Below are positions 1 through 8,659 of a stretch of DNA of 8,908 nt, piece by piece. Within the stretch, counting starts at the first letter, position 1. Each line of letters starts with the position of its first letter. The stretch comes from Sulfurimonadaceae bacterium. Its GTDB lineage: Bacteria > Campylobacterota > Campylobacteria > Campylobacterales > Sulfurimonadaceae. Location of the stretch: positions 1 through 8,908 of the forward strand of contig JAUWRZ010000058.1 in the NCBI GenBank assembly GCA_030610325.1. The letters run 5' to 3'. The notes below the pieces were generated by a model. The model was not told the DNA's origin, searched no databases, and saw nothing but the letters and a program-made list of their open reading frames with translations. The translations under genes were made by a program, and so were the position numbers.

Positions 1-234
1 AGTATCATCCACTCTATCCGTTACCGGCTCAAAGCCAAAGGGATACATGAGAGTTGGGACAGCGTCAGGAAGACGATGCAGCCACAGATAAGAGTCACCA
101 CGACCATGCAGTGCCAAGATGGCAGGACAGTCCATATCAGAAAGAGCTCACAGCTGGTTGAGAGACAGAAAGTATTGATGGACGCACTGCATCTCAAGCA
201 TAGTGCTGGGGAGGTGACGAGAGTCTATACTTAA
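1..234 (+). CDS. Transposase C-terminal fragment (probable IS1634-type DDE transposase), 5' end outside window
   Basis: Frame 1 is open from the first base to a TAA at 232-234, giving 77 residues that begin SIIHSIRYRLKAKG and continue IHESWDSVRKTM. Features I associate with the C-terminus of IS1634/IS4-type transposases are the HSIRYRLKAKGIHESW segment, the RVTTTMQCQDGRTVHIRK segment, and a closing part in which the last helix is followed by a short polar tail. The catalytic DDE residues would lie upstream and are not visible, so I cannot say whether the element is intact. The enzyme would cut and paste its own insertion sequence. The family call is from memory of this tail and is moderately sure; another IS4-superfamily branch is possible. 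No gene is fused or disrupted here: the tail ends in noncoding DNA 288 bp from the def stop. Confidence 0.7.
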   Translation, partial: SIIHSIRYRLKAKGIHESWDSVRKTMQPQIRVTTTMQCQDGRTVHIRKSSQLVERQKVLMDALHLKHSAGEVTRVYT

Positions 235-391
235 GCTGATCGGGTCCAATGTCACAGATGTAGTGCAGGTCACTTTCTCTTATGGGACTCCAAGCCCCTC
301 GGGGACGGTGTTCTCTTAAATCTGATGGTGAAGTTGGGCTAAGACAAATCTACTTGGTGGTTCCCATTAATATCATTGACTTAGACGAATA
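235..391. other. Noncoding stretch between transposase and repeat, presumably containing the IS end
   Basis: No gene is apparent. The right terminus of the insertion sequence should lie here, but with only one end in the window I cannot pair the terminal inverted repeats or find the target duplication. A small GC-rich hairpin, CCCC(TC)GGGG at 295-304, is the only clear local structure. Confidence 0.35.
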
Positions 392-508
392 AATATTATA
401 TGACAGATGTTTGAGACGAGCAGCCCAAGAGCACAAAAAGTGCGAGGGCCTGCTGCCGAAGCAAACTTAGCGTTAGCGTAGTCAAACGGACTTGTTCGTT
501 TGGCGTTT
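392..508 (-). repeat. Structured 117-bp repeat, left copy, directly downstream of def
   Basis: This is the inverted counterpart of 8543-8659: 105 of 117 positions match with no gaps, and 89 of 98 match in the hairpin-rich part (411-508). Read in the direction of def transcription it begins 14 bp after the def stop. It folds into three predicted hairpins: stem I (497-502 with 483-488, 6 bp), a small C(TTCG)G tetraloop hairpin (461-464 with 453-456) and a longer bulged stem topped by GCAC/GTGC. An AT box, TCATATAATATT on this strand (403-392), closes the element and is identical in both copies. It may be a 3'-end or terminator-like RNA element, or a REP/MITE-like dispersed repeat. No T-run follows the hairpins in this copy, so a classical intrinsic terminator is not shown. 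Confidence 0.9.
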
Positions 509-522
509 TAAGTGAATGCTAC

Positions 523-1044
523 TTAGGCACTCTTTTTGGAACGTTGACTCTTCTTGTACTCTTTCTCAAACTTCTTTCGTCGGCCATAGGGAAGTTTTTC
601 GATAAACAGTTTACCATCAAGATGATCCATCTCATGTTGGATAGCGACACTCAGCAGCTCATTGGCATCAAGTGTACATGTCTTACCATGTCTGTCATGG
701 TAGGTGACAGTCACCAGTTCATGACGCTCGATGTCCTCATAAAAACCGGGTACACTCAGACACCCCTCCTGGTACATGGTACTTCCCTCGGCATGAGAGA
801 TCCGTGGGTTGATCATCTCAAGAAGTTGATCTTTGTGCTGTTGACCCTCATCATCAGGGAGATTGATGATAAGTGCTCTGATCGGTCTGGCTACCTGTAT
901 GGCTGCAAGGCCGATACCGTTTGAAGCCAGCATAGTGTCATACATGTCATCGAGTAGAAAGTGTAGCTCGCTACTAAAGGTCTGGACCTTTTTGGAGATA
1001 TCTTTCAGTTTTCGGTCAGGATAGGCGATAATATCCAAGATCAT
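523..1044 (-). CDS. def: Peptide deformylase
   Basis: This enzyme removes the formyl group from the initiator methionine of nascent proteins at the ribosome exit; it is a cytosolic Fe(II)/Zn metalloenzyme. All three family motifs are present in the 173 residues: GIGLAAIQ (43-50), EGCLS (93-97) and HEMDH (137-141). The expected metal ligands are Cys95, His137 and His141, with Glu138 as catalytic base. The C-terminus is strongly basic (RRKKFEKEYKKSQRSKK), as in deformylases whose tail helix contacts the ribosome. The start codon overlaps the stop of the upstream GGDEF gene as ATGA (1044-1041), and a GAGGAG ribosome-binding site lies about 8 bases before the ATG, so translation is probably coupled. 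It is the last gene of the tig-clpP-GGDEF-def operon. Length and motifs are normal. Confidence 0.97.
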   Translation of the reverse strand: MILDIIAYPDRKLKDISKKVQTFSSELHFLLDDMYDTMLASNGIGLAAIQVARPIRALIINLPDDEGQQHKDQLLEMINPRISHAEGSTMYQEGCLSVPGFYEDIERHELVTVTYHDRHGKTCTLDANELLSVAIQHEMDHLDGKLFIEKLPYGRRKKFEKEYKKSQRSKKSA

Positions 1045-2105
1045 GTATTTGTCTCCTCGATAGTGTCTTCACAGACACTGAAATCTTTGGCTGGATTGGC
1101 ATCAGCTGCTTCCATGGCAGTAAGGGTACAGGTGACCATGCTTTCTACACTCTCCTGCGTATTGATGTTCTTCACCCCGATAGAGATACGTAGCTGTACT
1201 TCACGCTCAGCAAGGAAGAAGTTACTGCTGGAGACAAGCTCAGAGAGTCTGTCACTCGCCTTCTTCGCACTTTGCAGATCAGTATGTTTGAGCAGCATAG
1301 CAAAGACCCCATTACCGTAATGTGCGACGATATCACTTCTACGAGAGGTCTTCAGCAGCATGCGGGCAACTGTACGGGTCATCAGTACCGAAGCTTTACC
1401 AATGCTACTGTCTGTCTCAAGTTTTTTTGAGAGACGTATCATGATCAGGGTGCTTTTGTGTTTGAACTCTTTGATCAGACTGCTCTCTTGAGCGATCTTC
1501 TCTAATAGATAGCGCTTGTTATAGATGCCATACTGGTTATCAAAGATAGTATCGTTCTCGACACTCTTGACGATGGATGCCGTGTTATCATAGTGGCCCT
1601 TCATCTGTTCGACCTGTTTTTTCAAGATCAGGCTTAGTCTGTCGACATCATGCTCGAGAGAGGTGATGACGCTACCAGCCATCTGCGGATCACTATTGTC
1701 TTTAAGCTCTTTTTTTCGCTTTTCAAGGACTTTAGTCATCAATGCGATGTTCTGGTAGAGACTTGCAGAGACCTGGAGTACACTTTTGACGGCAGAGAAA
1801 CCCTGCTTCAGGTTTTTTTCAAGGGCAATACTTTTTTCGTTATCGTTATCTTCTTCAAGATCGAGAACAGCATTGACCTGTTTATGAAAGTCTTCACTTT
1901 TGTCTTCAAGAATACGATCAAAATAGAGAGAGAAGTTGTTTGGGGTAGGCGGAAGATTATCACTGATCAGCGCCATCAACACCTCTTTGGCATAGACCTC
2001 AAGATCGCTGGCTGGGTCTTCAAACCCACTTCCACCGACCATCGGCCCAGTATCAGATGTGTCTACTGCACTAAGATTGCGACGCTTCTTGGTTGCTTCT
2101 GCCAT
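1041..2105 (-). CDS. Degenerate GGDEF-domain protein, predicted c-di-GMP binding but not catalytic
   Basis: A 354-residue protein with no signal peptide or membrane segment. The N-terminal part (about 35-180) is helical and includes LPPTPNNFSLYFDRIL (51-66), a motif seen in N-terminal domains of other proteobacterial GGDEF proteins, followed by a charged, possibly coiled-coil region. The C-terminal GGDEF domain (about 185-340) is recognised from DNQYGIYNKRYL (189-200), HYGNGVFAMLL (262-272) and LRISIGV (305-311). The signature GGDEF is replaced by GNGVF (264-268), and the metal-binding Asp of the usual MIDID segment is Arg224 (MIRLSK). Diguanylate cyclase activity is therefore unlikely. The inhibitory-site motif RxxD is intact (R255-R-S-D258, five residues before GNGVF), which suggests c-di-GMP sensing. 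The gene starts 9 bp after the clpP stop with a TAAAGGG Shine-Dalgarno overlapping that stop, and overlaps def by 4 bp. Partner and output are unknown. Confidence 0.88.
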   Translation of the reverse strand: MAEATKKRRNLSAVDTSDTGPMVGGSGFEDPASDLEVYAKEVLMALISDNLPPTPNNFSLYFDRILEDKSEDFHKQVNAVLDLEEDNDNEKSIALEKNLKQGFSAVKSVLQVSASLYQNIALMTKVLEKRKKELKDNSDPQMAGSVITSLEHDVDRLSLILKKQVEQMKGHYDNTASIVKSVENDTIFDNQYGIYNKRYLLEKIAQESSLIKEFKHKSTLIMIRLSKKLETDSSIGKASVLMTRTVARMLLKTSRRSDIVAHYGNGVFAMLLKHTDLQSAKKASDRLSELVSSSNFFLAEREVQLRISIGVKNINTQESVESMVTCTLTAMEAADANPAKDFSVCEDTIEETNT

Positions 2106-2114
2106 GGTGACCCT

Positions 2115-2705
2115 TTAGTTAGACTCTTTTTGAACTAAGACCTCATCAATGATACCATAATCTTTGGACTCTTCTGCGCTCATAAAGTTATCACGGTCGG
2201 TATCTTTTTCCACTTTCTTGATCGTTTGACCAGTCTGCTTGGCAAGTAGTCCGTTCAGCTCTGCTTTCATACGCAAGATCTCTTTAGCTTGGATCTCGAT
2301 ATCGGTCGCTTGTCCCTGCGCTCCACCGAGTGGTTGGTGGATCATGATACGTGCATGTGGTAGTGCGTAACGCTTTCCCTTCTCGCCGGAACTAAGTAAG
2401 AACGCACCCATGGATGCAGCTTGTCCGATACAGATAGTAGCGACATTAGAGCGGATGTAGTTCATCGTATCGTAGATCGCCATACCCGAGGTGATGACAC
2501 CACCGGGTGAGTTGATATAGAAATAGATATCTTTTTCCGGGTCCTCTGCTTCAAGAAAGAGCATCTGTGCGACGATAGTCGAAGCTACCTGGTCATTGAC
2601 CTCGCCACTAAGCATGATGATACGGTCTTTAAGAAGACGGGAGTAGATATCATAAGAGCGTTCGCCACGTCCACTCTTCTCGATGACATATGGGATGTAA
2701 CTCAT
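2115..2705 (-). CDS. clpP: ATP-dependent Clp protease proteolytic subunit
   Basis: ClpP forms the tetradecameric serine-protease barrel that degrades substrates unfolded by ClpX or ClpA in the cytosol. The 196 residues carry the triad Ser98 (in GQAASMGAF), His123 (in MIHQP) and Asp172 (in DTDRDNF). The 25 and 49 residue spacings are the same as in E. coli ClpP. The glycine-rich substrate-binding strand [10 protein letters not shown] (65-74) and the oligomer-sensor region around DTDRDN are intact. There is a short N-terminal extension as in processed ClpPs. The start overlaps the trigger-factor stop as TAATG (2707-2703), with AGAAG a few bases upstream, so it is probably translated by coupling to tig. 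No clpX or clpA lies in the window. Confidence 0.98.
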   Translation of the reverse strand: MSYIPYVIEKSGRGERSYDIYSRLLKDRIIMLSGEVNDQVASTIVAQMLFLEAEDPEKDIYFYINSPGGVITSGMAIYDTMNYIRSNVATICIGQAASMGAFLLSSGEKGKRYALPHARIMIHQPLGGAQGQATDIEIQAKEILRMKAELNGLLAKQTGQTIKKVEKDTDRDNFMSAEESKDYGIIDEVLVQKESN

Positions 2706-4006
2706 TACGCTTCTTTTATCTTTGCATTAAGAAGCGTGCTAAGGACTTTGTCTTCGACCATTGCCATCTGGATGGCTGGAAGGTAACCAGACTCTTTATA
2801 GTGCTCATACGCCTGTGCAGGGTCCTGACCCATCTGCATCGCTTCGTAATAGATAGTCTGCATCACTTCTTGCTCTTCGACAGCGATAGACTCTGCCTTT
2901 GCCAGGGCATCGACGATAAACGTAGCTCTGACGCTTTTGCTTGCGTCAGCACGGAAGGTCTCGCGAAGCTCCTGTACTTTTTCTGCGTCCTCTTTGATCT
3001 CTTTGAGTTCACTCTCTGTCATCTCTTGCGCTTTTTTGTTCAGTGCCATATCCATCTCCTGCTCGACTACGAAATCAGGAAGATCGAATGTGAACGTAGA
3101 TACGAACGTCTCAAGAAGTCGAGGCTTGAGCTCATCATTATAGAGTTTGGAGAGACGCTCTGTGTCCAACTGGTCTTTGATCTGCTTACGAAGCAGTTCT
3201 ACGTTGGCATCATCCTCACCCGGGATCATCTTCTTGGCAAGGGCATCATCGATGACGACTGGCTCTTTTGCCTGGATAGCATTGACCTTGACCTTGAACT
3301 GTGATGCTTTTCCAGCCAGTTTTTCGCTGTTGTAGTCTTCAGGGAAAGTGACGTCTATAGTCTTCTCCTCATCTTTTTTCATACCGACTACCTGTGCTTC
3401 AAAACCGGGGATGAACTGGTTGCTGCCAAGATTAAGTGAGAAGTCTGTAGCGGTACCGCCTTCGAAGATCTCGCCATCGACAGAACCTTCAAAGTCGATA
3501 AGGGCAGTATCTCCATCTACAAGTGCACGGTCCTCATCAATAGTGATGAAAGCTGCCTGTGCCTCTGCAAGCTCTTTGATACGTGCAGTGATCTCATCTT
3601 CGGTAGTCGCGGGCTTCTCAAACTCTGTGACGAGGGTAGCGTAGTCTCCCAGTTCGATCACCGGGCGCAGCGCTACTTTGACAAGGACATCGATCATCTC
3701 TTCTGTCTTATCAAACTTGGCGACTTGTGGTTCACCGATCAGTGAGTCGTTATGGATATCAAGCTCTTTGAGGCCTTTCTCCAGTACATCACGGAGCGCT
3801 TCAGCTTCAGCATCCTGGACCAGACGATCACCATGCTGCTTCTTCACCGCACTGACTGGTACTTTTCCCTTACGGAAGCCCGGTATGTTAGCTGTCTTTG
3901 TGAGCTCTTTTGCGATCTTTTCTATGTTCGTATCGATCTCATTACGTGTGATAGCAGCGCTGATCTCAGCATTTGCTCCATTGATCTTGTTGGCTTTGAT
4001 GTCCAT
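2705..4006 (-). CDS. tig: Trigger factor, ribosome-associated chaperone and prolyl isomerase
   Basis: Trigger factor binds ribosomal protein uL23 at the tunnel exit and shields emerging chains; it also has peptidyl-prolyl isomerase activity. The 433 residues show the three family domains: an N-terminal ribosome-binding domain with the signature GFRKGKVP (43-50), an FKBP-like isomerase domain (about 163-247, from [12 protein letters not shown] through the [12 protein letters not shown] segment to [12 protein letters not shown]), and a helical C-terminal chaperone region (about 250-433). Length is typical. The ATG is preceded by TAAAGGGA with good spacing. It is the first gene of the leftward operon and its promoter must lie in 4007-4244. 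Its position upstream of clpP is widely conserved in bacteria, often followed by clpX, which is absent here. Confidence 0.98.
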   Translation of the reverse strand: MDIKANKINGANAEISAAITRNEIDTNIEKIAKELTKTANIPGFRKGKVPVSAVKKQHGDRLVQDAEAEALRDVLEKGLKELDIHNDSLIGEPQVAKFDKTEEMIDVLVKVALRPVIELGDYATLVTEFEKPATTEDEITARIKELAEAQAAFITIDEDRALVDGDTALIDFEGSVDGEIFEGGTATDFSLNLGSNQFIPGFEAQVVGMKKDEEKTIDVTFPEDYNSEKLAGKASQFKVKVNAIQAKEPVVIDDALAKKMIPGEDDANVELLRKQIKDQLDTERLSKLYNDELKPRLLETFVSTFTFDLPDFVVEQEMDMALNKKAQEMTESELKEIKEDAEKVQELRETFRADASKSVRATFIVDALAKAESIAVEEQEVMQTIYYEAMQMGQDPAQAYEHYKESGYLPAIQMAMVEDKVLSTLLNAKIKEA

Positions 4007-4244
4007 TTGGTCCCTTTAGCTTATCTTTTATTTACAGATATGGTTCTGTAGAAATTTGGGCAATACTATCGAAAAAATACTAACAATCCCTTTATGTAAT
4101 ATATATTCAGTTGAAAAGCAGCTGGAAAAAGCAGTGAGTTCTCAGCTTAGTAGTGGTATCGTTTTAGCAAAAGGGTGCGATGCTCCCCCAGGTCGATGAC
4201 ATCAAGTGACCTGATCACTATTAACGGACAAGGGTAAAAGAAGT
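4007..4244. promoter_or_regulatory. Divergent intergenic region with promoters for tig and folE operons
   Basis: This 238-bp AT-rich gap separates the leftward tig operon from the rightward folE series, so it must carry start sites for both. A TATATT at 4102-4107 could be a -10 for folE; no convincing -35 precedes it, which is common for sigma-70 promoters in this class. Three inverted repeats are visible: TACAGA(6)TCTGTA at 4033-4050 in the tig leader, CAGGTC/GACCTG at 4189-4194 and 4208-4213, and AGTGA/TCACT at 4205-4209 and 4215-4219 shortly before folE. The last two overlap and exclude each other. The folE Shine-Dalgarno is AAGGG at 4230-4234. Exact promoters are not established. Confidence 0.55.
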
Positions 4245-4823
4245 ATGGAAGATAAAAAAGCATTTGAAGAAGCAGTCAAGACGATGATGCGCAGTGTTGG
4301 GGAAGATCCGGCCCGTGAGGGTCTTGAGAAGACGCCTGAGCGTGTCTTTAAAGCCTATAAGTTCATGTTTGGCGGATATGAGGAGGACCCGGAGGCGATC
4401 TTGCGTTCGGCACTCTTTAGCAGTTCCAATGATGAGATGGTACTCATCAAAGATATTGAACTCTACTCGACATGTGAACATCATCTTCTCCCTATTATCG
4501 GTCGGGCACATGTCGCTTATATCCCTGATGGAAAAGTAGTAGGACTCTCGAAGATCCCTCGTGTCGTAAATGTCTTTTCCCGTCGTATGCAGATCCAGGA
4601 GCAGTTGACGGAGCAGATCGCAGAGGTCATCAGTGAGACGATCAAGCCCAAAGGGGTAGCGGTGGTGATCCAGGCGAGACATATGTGTATGGAGATGCGA
4701 GGGGTAGAGAAGATCAACTCCACTACGACATCAAGTGCGCTTCGGGGCCTCTTTAAAAGTGATATGCGTACACGCAGTGAGTTCTTCGACCTTATCAACG
4801 CTCCGGCGGGTAATAGGTACTAG
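4245..4823 (+). CDS. folE: GTP cyclohydrolase I (type IA)
   Basis: This enzyme converts GTP to 7,8-dihydroneopterin triphosphate, the first step of folate synthesis and also an entry to queuosine-type deazapurines. It is a cytosolic zinc enzyme. The 192 residues include STCEHHLLP (75-83) and [10 protein letters not shown] (144-153). The zinc ligands are Cys77, His80 and Cys148 with the E. coli spacing (3 and 68), and His79 and His146 match catalytic histidines. The C-terminal part with [12 protein letters not shown] (159-170) is typical. The family length is usually a little longer at the N-terminus; here the protein begins directly with the EEAVKTMM helix. It is the first gene of the rightward series and lies 5 bp before fliI, so the two are probably cotranscribed. 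Confidence 0.97.
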   Translation: MEDKKAFEEAVKTMMRSVGEDPAREGLEKTPERVFKAYKFMFGGYEEDPEAILRSALFSSSNDEMVLIKDIELYSTCEHHLLPIIGRAHVAYIPDGKVVGLSKIPRVVNVFSRRMQIQEQLTEQIAEVISETIKPKGVAVVIQARHMCMEMRGVEKINSTTTSSALRGLFKSDMRTRSEFFDLINAPAGNRY

Positions 4824-4828
4824 AAGCC

Positions 4829-6190
4829 TTGTTATTTGACTCCTTAAAAAAACGTATCAGTGCCGAGAGCCACTCTATTGCTTTTGGGGAAGTCACAAAG
4901 ATCAGTTCGACGATCATTGTCGCAGAGGGTCTGCAGGTCAGCATCGGTGATACGGTGACCATCATCTCAAAAGTCAACGCTGATGAGACCCTGGGTATGG
5001 TGACAGAGATCGATGGACTGCGGTTCTTCATCACACCTTTTAGCTTCATAGAGGGTTTTCGTGCCGGTGATAAGGTCTATCTTGATCAAAACGGTATGAG
5101 TATCCCTGTTGGTGAAGCTCTGCTTGGTAGAGTCGTCGATCCTTTTATGAACCCTATTGATGGTAAGGGCCCGATACGCAGTACGAAGATGACGCCGATC
5201 ATGAAAGCCCCTATCGCCGCGATGAAAAGGGGCATGATCGATGAGATCTTCAGTGTCGGTGTCAAGACGATAGACGGACTTTTGACCTGTGGAAAAGGAC
5301 AGAAACTGGGTATCTTTGCCGGAAGTGGCGTTGGTAAATCGACCTTGATGGGGATGATCGTCCGTGGTTCAGATGCACCGGTCAAGGTGGTCGCACTGAT
5401 CGGTGAGCGTGGTCGTGAGGTCCCTGAGTTCATCGAGAAGAACCTTGGGGGTAATCTCGAAAACACGGTCATCATCGTCGCGACCAGTGATGACTCGCCA
5501 CTAAGAAGAAAATATGGTGCCTTCTCTGCGATGAGTGTCGCCGAATACTTTAAAGGAGAGGGAAAAGACATCCTCTTTATGATGGACTCCATCACCCGTT
5601 TTGCGATGGCTCAACGAGAGATCGGTCTGGCACTGGGTGAGCCACCGACCTCCAAAGGGTACCCACCCTCTTCCTTGACACTTTTGCCGCAGTTGATGGA
5701 GCGTGCAGGTAAAGAGGATGGTAAAGGATCTATCACTGCATTCTTTACGGTCTTGGTCGAGGGGGATGATATGAGTGACCCCATCGCTGACCAGTCGCGT
5801 TCTATCCTTGATGGTCACATCGTCCTCTCCCGGGAGCTGACCGATTTCGGTATCTATCCGCCTATACATATATTGAACTCTGCTTCGCGTGTCATGAACG
5901 ATATCATCAGCCCTCTGCACTTTGAAGCAGCAAAAAAGTTTCGTCGTCTCTATACACTCTTGAAAGAGAACGAGATGCTTATTCGGATCGGGGCCTATAA
6001 TGTCGGTAGTGATAAAGAACTTGACGAAGCCATCGAGCTAAAAGAGGCGATGGAGTCTTATATGAGTCAGGGTTCGATGTATACCACCAGCTTCAAAGAG
6101 GAGATAGATACTATCCTTGCCATGATGGGAACAGACTCCGGAAACGTGGGGCGAAAAAACATTAACCTTAAAGCGTCGACCTCTTCATAA
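4829..6190 (+). CDS. fliI: Flagellum-specific ATPase of the type III export apparatus
   Basis: FliI is the hexameric, F1-beta-like ATPase at the cytoplasmic face of the flagellar export gate; it dissociates export substrates from chaperones. The 453 residues show an N-terminal beta-barrel domain (about 17-95), Walker A AGSGVGKST (164-172), Walker B ending at Asp253 (DILFMMD, 247-253), and the FliI/ATP synthase signature DPIADQSRSILDGHIVLSR (317-335). The predicted start is a TTG at 4829, 5 bp after the folE stop. An in-frame stop at 4814-4816 rules out a longer protein, and the next methionine (residue 57) would delete much of the barrel. Shine-Dalgarno pairing is weak, which suggests coupling to folE translation. 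No other flagellar gene is in the window. The motifs favour a functional enzyme rather than a remnant. Confidence 0.95.
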   Translation: MLFDSLKKRISAESHSIAFGEVTKISSTIIVAEGLQVSIGDTVTIISKVNADETLGMVTEIDGLRFFITPFSFIEGFRAGDKVYLDQNGMSIPVGEALLGRVVDPFMNPIDGKGPIRSTKMTPIMKAPIAAMKRGMIDEIFSVGVKTIDGLLTCGKGQKLGIFAGSGVGKSTLMGMIVRGSDAPVKVVALIGERGREVPEFIEKNLGGNLENTVIIVATSDDSPLRRKYGAFSAMSVAEYFKGEGKDILFMMDSITRFAMAQREIGLALGEPPTSKGYPPSSLTLLPQLMERAGKEDGKGSITAFFTVLVEGDDMSDPIADQSRSILDGHIVLSRELTDFGIYPPIHILNSASRVMNDIISPLHFEAAKKFRRLYTLLKENEMLIRIGAYNVGSDKELDEAIELKEAMESYMSQGSMYTTSFKEEIDTILAMMGTDSGNVGRKNINLKASTSS

Positions 6191-6238
6191 AACCTTAAGC
6201 AGAAGCTAACTCCGGATCCACTATTATGTCAGGACTAA

Positions 6239-7513
<1,275 letters not shown>

Positions 7514-7564
7514 GAAAAAATAAACCAGGTCATAAAGCATTGACCGCATAGAAAAGGATATATT

Positions 7565-8539
7565 ATGGCAAAAAGCGATTTACTTGGCGGGTCTTTGTGG
7601 GATGAATATTCTGACAAAGTGACAACGCTTATGAACAACCCTCTCAACCAGGGTGAGATCACGGAAGAGCAAGCTGCTGCGAACGGACATAAACTGATCG
7701 TCGCTGACTTTGGCGCAGAGAGCTGTGGCGATGCTGTTCGTCTCTACTGGGAGATAAACCCGGAGAGCGATGTCATCGTCGCTGCAAAGTTTAAAAGTTT
7801 TGGTTGTGGTACAGCGATCGCAAGTTCGGATATGATGGTCGAACTTTGTGTAGGTAAGACCGTCGACCAGGCAGTCAAGATAACCAACATCGATGTCGAG
7901 ATGTCTCTACGCGATGAGCCAAACACGCCTGCTGTCCCACCTCAAAAGATGCACTGTTCTGTCATGGCTTATGATGTCATCAAAAAAGCAGCCAGCCTCT
8001 ATAAGGGTGTGGATGTAGATAGTTTTGAAGATGAGATCGTCGTCTGTGAATGTGCCCGTGTCAGCCTGGGTACACTTCAGGAGGTCATCAAGCTTAATGA
8101 CCTTAAGACAGTCGCCGAGATCACAGACTATACGAAAGCCGGTGGTTTCTGTAAGTCATGTATCAAACCGGGTGGTCATGAAGACCGTGAGTACTATCTT
8201 GTCGATATCCTCGCAGATGTCCGTCGTGAGATGGATGAGGAGAAGATGGCAGCTGCTGCAGATGCCGGTAGTGAGGGTGACTTTAAAGCGATGACACTGG
8301 TCCAGAAGATCAAAGCTATTGATGCGGTGATCGACGAAAGTGTCCGTCAGTTCCTTATCATGGATGGTGGTAATATGGAGGTCATCGATATCAAAGATGC
8401 TGATCCATATATCGATGTCTATATCCGTTACCTTGGTGCCTGTAATGGCTGTGCCAGTTCAACGACAGGTACACTCTATGCGATCGAGACAACACTAAAA
8501 GAGAAGCTTACTCCGGACATTCGCGTCTTACCTATTTAA
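7565..8539 (+). CDS. nifU: Fe-S cluster assembly scaffold, full-length three-domain NifU
   Basis: NifU assembles [2Fe-2S] and [4Fe-4S] clusters from sulfur delivered by NifS and iron, then passes them to apoproteins. The 324 residues hold all three domains. The IscU-like scaffold (about 10-148) has Cys54, Cys81 and Cys131 with Asp56 after the first. The central [2Fe-2S] domain (about 155-202) has Cys161, Cys163, Cys196 and Cys199, with the 33-residue gap between Cys163 and Cys196 seen in Azotobacter NifU. The C-terminal Nfu domain (about 245-324) has Cys293-N-G-Cys296. The scaffold N-terminus is extended by about 20 residues relative to Azotobacter NifU, judged from the first cysteine (54 versus 35). 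An AAGGA Shine-Dalgarno (7554-7558) lies 6 bases before the ATG. It is cotranscribed with nifS and followed after 3 bp by the structured repeat. Confidence 0.97.
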   Translation: MAKSDLLGGSLWDEYSDKVTTLMNNPLNQGEITEEQAAANGHKLIVADFGAESCGDAVRLYWEINPESDVIVAAKFKSFGCGTAIASSDMMVELCVGKTVDQAVKITNIDVEMSLRDEPNTPAVPPQKMHCSVMAYDVIKKAASLYKGVDVDSFEDEIVVCECARVSLGTLQEVIKLNDLKTVAEITDYTKAGGFCKSCIKPGGHEDREYYLVDILADVRREMDEEKMAAAADAGSEGDFKAMTLVQKIKAIDAVIDESVRQFLIMDGGNMEVIDIKDADPYIDVYIRYLGACNGCASSTTGTLYAIETTLKEKLTPDIRVLPI

Positions 8540-8542
8540 TTG

Positions 8543-8659
8543 AAACGCCAGACGAACAAGTCCGTCTCACTACGCTGACGCTAAGTCTGCTTCGGCAGCA
8601 GGCCCCCGCACTGTTTGTGCTCTAGGGCTGCTCGTCTCCAACTTTTTTCATATAATATT
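8543..8659 (+). repeat. Structured 117-bp repeat, right copy, directly downstream of nifU
   Basis: The inverted partner of 392-508 begins 3 bp after the nifU stop. Predicted RNA stems are: I, AGACG (8550-8554) with CGTCT (8563-8567); II, CTGC(TTCG)GCAG (8587-8598), a stable UUCG tetraloop; III, AGCA (8597-8600) with TGCT (8629-8632), continuing after one bulged G as GCCC (8602-8605) with GGGC (8625-8628), topped by GCAC (8608-8611) with GTGC (8617-8620). Stems II and III share two bases, so their ends compete. This copy has six T residues at 8643-8648, ten bases after stem III, which could help termination. The identical AT box TCATATAATATT closes it (8648-8659). Confidence 0.9.

Noticed and set aside
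235..342. Frame 1 stays open for 35 codons after the transposase stop, suggesting readthrough or a disrupted longer gene
   Set aside because: The tail before the TAA already looks like a natural transposase end, and 35 open codons are easily due to chance.
411..508. The repeat as a small gene: one frame reads ETSSPRAQ...VRGPAAEA and ends in a stop in both copies
   Set aside because: There is no start codon with a ribosome-binding site, three amino acids differ between copies, and the differences preserve RNA pairing instead of the reading frame.
544..924. Plus-strand open frame of 126 codons across def
   Set aside because: It is antisense to a deformylase with every catalytic motif intact, and its translation shows no recognisable domain.
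4134..4199. Possible 22-codon leader peptide before folE starting at GTG 4134
   Set aside because: There is no clear Shine-Dalgarno, no run of a regulatory amino acid and no attenuator structure; the length is within chance.
5086..5920. Two long minus-strand open frames inside fliI
   Set aside because: They are mirror frames of a strongly conserved ATPase, with low-complexity Ser/Pro-rich translations and no motifs.
7528..7545. GGTCA/TGACC inverted repeat between nifS and nifU as a terminator or processing site
   Set aside because: It has only 5 bp around an 8-base loop with no T-run; too weak to call.
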